Origin: Nitrososphaerota archaeon
Lineage (GTDB): Archaea; Thermoproteota; Nitrososphaeria; Nitrososphaerales; UBA57
NCBI GenBank assembly: GCA_022572285.1
Contig: JACZWF010000072.1
Location: 1-7,658, forward strand
Direction: 5' to 3'
Length of the DNA stretch: 7,658 bases
Below are positions 5,727-7,658 of the stretch, in pieces (positions within the stretch are counted from its first letter, which is position 1; each line of letters begins with the position of its first letter). The notes beneath the pieces are model-generated. The model made no database searches. It was not told the origin of the DNA and saw nothing but the letters and a program-made list of their open reading frames with translations. The translations under genes and the position numbers were made by a program.

Positions 5727-6986
5727 TCATACCTCCCGCGGATCTGTGATAGTTCCCATAATTGCCGTAGCTGCTGCGGTGTAGGGGCTCGCCAGGTATA
5801 TCTCTGCATCAGGGTGACCCGTTCTGCCCCTGAAGTTTCTATTCGTGGTGAATAGACCCACCTCTTTGGGACCCATTACCCCTTGGTGGAGTCCAGGACA
5901 TGGCCCACACGTAGATGGAGAAACTACGCCTCCAGCTTCAATGAACGCGTCCAGGATGCCCTCCTTCAAGGCTTTTTTATATATCCCCATAGTAGCCGGG
6001 ATCACAATTAGCCGAAGGCCTTTAGCGAGTTTTTCACCCTCCAAAATATACGAAGCTTGTCTTAGATCGTCGAGCCATCCATTGGTACATGAACCTATGA
6101 ATACTTGATCAACCTTCACATCTTTGACATCAGATACTGGAGAGACGTTATCAGGAGAAAATGGCTTTGCGACCAGTGGCTCTATCGCGGAGGCATCGAA
6201 TTCATGATAGCTCTCGTACTTCACATCGTCATCGCTAACGTACTCCTTATGCTCTCTATTCGTCCTCGCTTTCACATACTCGCGGGTTCGTTGATCTACT
6301 CTCATTAGGCCGTTCTTCCCTCCACATTCAATTACCATGTTAGTCATTGTGAATCTCTGCTCCATGGGAAGTGCGTCTATAGCACTTCCAACGAATTCCA
6401 TTGCCTTGTAATCCGCCCCGTTCACAGAGATTTTTCCAATCGTCGCCAGGATCATGTCCTTGCCTGAAACATACTTCCCGAGCTTCCCATTGTAAGTGAA
6501 CAACATGCTTTCTGGTACTCGCAACCAGGTTTCGCCCAAAACCATAGCTGCAGCGATGTCCGTATGACCCATACCTGTGGAGAAACACCCGAGGGCCCCG
6601 TATGTACATGTATGAGAATCAGCTCCAATTACCAGATCTCCTGGGATTACGAGTCCTTCTTCGGGTAGCACATTATGGGCTATTCCTCCTTGACCGATGT
6701 CGTAAAAATGCTCAATGCCTTTCTCCTTCGCAAAGTCTCGTACCGCCATACAATTCAAAGTGGAGTCGATGTCCTTTGGCGGTACAATATGATCGAGCAC
6801 GAGGGCGATTCTTCCTGGCTCCACATATGACTCTAAGCTATGTTTCCTCAGTTCATTGAACGCTGGAGGGCCAGTTATATCGTGGGCCATAATCTTATCC
6901 ACCCTCGCGGTTACGAGCTGTCCAGGTTTCACCGCCTCCAGGCCGGCATGAGAGGCGATGATCTTCTCAGTCATGGTCATTCCCAT
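5727..6986 (-). CDS. leuC: 3-isopropylmalate dehydratase large subunit
   Basis: Catalytic subunit of isopropylmalate isomerase, an aconitase-family hydro-lyase with a 4Fe-4S cluster, acting in the cytosol with LeuD. The 419-residue length is typical of the archaeal/LeuC2 form, shorter than enteric LeuC. Motifs include DHIVPP at 65-70, GADSHTCTYGALG at 121-133, and the cluster cysteines C300 (FIGSCTNG), C360 and C363 (STCGPCPG). The TTNRNFRGRTGHP loop at 380-392 precedes the ASPYTAAATA end. Of three near-N-terminal ATGs, the first is chosen: AGGAGG (7003-6998) lies 11 nt before it, and an in-frame TAG sits just upstream. It follows leuA by 34 nt and precedes leuD by 3 nt, giving one operon. 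Homoaconitase or a citramalate-pathway role is possible, because sequence separates these poorly, but the LeuD loop and the LeuA-type regulatory domain favour leucine or isoleucine synthesis. Confidence 0.94.
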   Translation of the reverse strand: MGMTMTEKIIASHAGLEAVKPGQLVTARVDKIMAHDITGPPAFNELRKHSLESYVEPGRIALVLDHIVPPKDIDSTLNCMAVRDFAKEKGIEHFYDIGQGGIAHNVLPEEGLVIPGDLVIGADSHTCTYGALGCFSTGMGHTDIAAAMVLGETWLRVPESMLFTYNGKLGKYVSGKDMILATIGKISVNGADYKAMEFVGSAIDALPMEQRFTMTNMVIECGGKNGLMRVDQRTREYVKARTNREHKEYVSDDDVKYESYHEFDASAIEPLVAKPFSPDNVSPVSDVKDVKVDQVFIGSCTNGWLDDLRQASYILEGEKLAKGLRLIVIPATMGIYKKALKEGILDAFIEAGGVVSPSTCGPCPGLHQGVMGPKEVGLFTTNRNFRGRTGHPDAEIYLASPYTAAATAIMGTITDPREV

Positions 6987-6997
6987 AGTGGTCGTAT

Positions 6998-7003
6998 CCT
7001 CCT
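6998..7003 (-). promoter_or_regulatory. Strong Shine-Dalgarno of leuC
   Basis: AGGAGG on the minus strand in the 34-nt leuA-leuC gap, 11 nt from the first ATG and 17 or 23 nt from the next two in-frame ATGs. It decides the leuC start and shows that this organism uses Shine-Dalgarno initiation inside operons. Confidence 0.75.
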
Positions 7004-7020
7004 ACATATTCCGAATCCCG

Positions 7021-7658
7021 TTACGGATTTGCCATCACAACTTTTGGACTAGTCAGTTTTCTCTTCATCATAATTCTGTTTATACCTTCTATCATTGCTT
7101 CTACGCTCGCGATCACAACGTCTCCACTACTCGATCTGGCGGTTGCGGTATTCCCTTCCTTATCTTCCACCTTTATCACTACCTCCCCGAGGGCATCGCT
7201 TCCGCCGGTTATGGCTTCCAGTCTGTATTCCTTTAACCTTATGCTAGCTAATCTTTCACTTATCTTCTGAATGGCTTTTATTGCAGAATCAACAGAACCT
7301 ACACCTGTTTCCGCCGCAATGTAAGTAATCCCACCCATACTGAGCTTGACGGAAGCCGTCGGCGTTGAATGAATCCCAGTCATTACTGACATGTCTTCCA
7401 ATTCAAGCAACCTCTTCTCCGCGACCTTCCCCATTACCGATCTCGCTATCGAATCCAAGTCTGTATCAGTTAAGGTCTTGCCCTTGTCTCCGAGATCTTT
7501 CACCCTTGCCAAGATCTCTTTCAGCTGCACTTCTGTCGGGGAAAGAGCCAACTGCTCCATTTGCGCCTTGATGCCATGTATTCCCGCGTGTTTTCCAGCT
7601 TGGATCCATCTCGTTCGACCCACAAGTTCGGGTTCCAGGGGTTCATATGTCATCGGCA
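7021..7658 (-). CDS. leuA: 2-isopropylmalate synthase (or citramalate synthase), C-terminal part
   Basis: The frame runs off the right edge, so the catalytic TIM barrel is missing and about 211 C-terminal residues are visible. They start with PMTYEPLEPELVGR and GKHAGIHGI, the conserved link region after the barrel in the LeuA/CimA/homocitrate synthase family. A helical subdomain follows (about residues 35-85, with ARVKDLGDKGKTLTDTDLD). The LeuA dimerisation/regulatory domain follows at about 88-205, including AAETGVGSVDSAIKAI and SGDVVIASVEAMIEGINRI. That domain binds the end product (leucine, or isoleucine in CimA) for feedback inhibition. Its presence argues against homocitrate synthase, which lacks it. 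The residues that separate isopropylmalate from citramalate synthase lie in the missing barrel. It is first in the visible leuA-leuC-leuD operon; leuB is not in the window. The methionine at 7653 is internal, not the start. Confidence 0.9.
   Translation of the reverse strand, partial: PMTYEPLEPELVGRTRWIQAGKHAGIHGIKAQMEQLALSPTEVQLKEILARVKDLGDKGKTLTDTDLDSIARSVMGKVAEKRLLELEDMSVMTGIHSTPTASVKLSMGGITYIAAETGVGSVDSAIKAIQKISERLASIRLKEYRLEAITGGSDALGEVVIKVEDKEGNTATARSSSGDVVIASVEAMIEGINRIMMKRKLTSPKVVMANP

Noticed and set aside
7365..7571. Plus-strand serine/proline/leucine-rich frame opposite leuA
   Set aside because: Low-complexity composition produced by the antisense of the LeuA C-terminal domain.
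1..7658. CRISPR array, insertion sequence, tRNA or rRNA
   Set aside because: No regularly spaced repeats, transposase motifs, terminal inverted repeats or RNA-gene signatures were seen.

Overview
The window looks archaeal, probably a thermophile-like lineage, though I cannot name the group. Evidence: AGA/AGG dominate the arginine codons of the transporter genes and ATA is common. LeuC and LeuD are short separate subunits of the archaeal type. Two genes that appear to start transcripts carry an archaeal TATA-like box about 28-29 nt before their ATG, as expected for leaderless mRNAs, whereas leuC and leuD inside an operon have strong Shine-Dalgarno sites. Some bacteria share individual traits, so this is an inference.

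Plus strand, 1-2805: an ABC importer of the ferric-iron/AfuA-FbpA class. It consists of a 5'-truncated substrate-binding protein and a double-length permease with two membrane modules and two EAA loops. No ATPase gene is present. The 80-nt gap between the two genes holds a terminator-like hairpin and a separate 15-bp palindrome.

Plus strand, 2846-5226: three genes that do not form an obvious pathway. The first is a PqqC/TenA-fold protein that keeps the six-residue dimetal ligand set of haem-oxygenase-like diiron oxidases such as CADD. The second is an SDR-family nucleotide-sugar enzyme closest to GDP-4-keto-6-deoxy-mannose reductase, with an N-terminal extension, an internal insertion and a TTG or GTG start. 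The third is a 134-residue protein I do not recognise.

Minus strand, 7658-5223: the leucine operon leuA (3' part only)-leuC-leuD. LeuA condenses acetyl-CoA with 2-ketoisovalerate, and LeuC and LeuD form the 4Fe-4S isopropylmalate isomerase for the next step. If the first gene is citramalate synthase instead, the same isomerase would serve isoleucine synthesis. leuC and leuD are separated by 3 nt and share a reading frame. The operon converges on the 134-residue gene with a 4-nt overlap of stop codons.

I see no mobile element, CRISPR array, tRNA or rRNA, and no stretch above 100 nt lacks a gene. The most noteworthy item is the predicted diiron PqqC-like protein. I found no clearly new multi-gene system.
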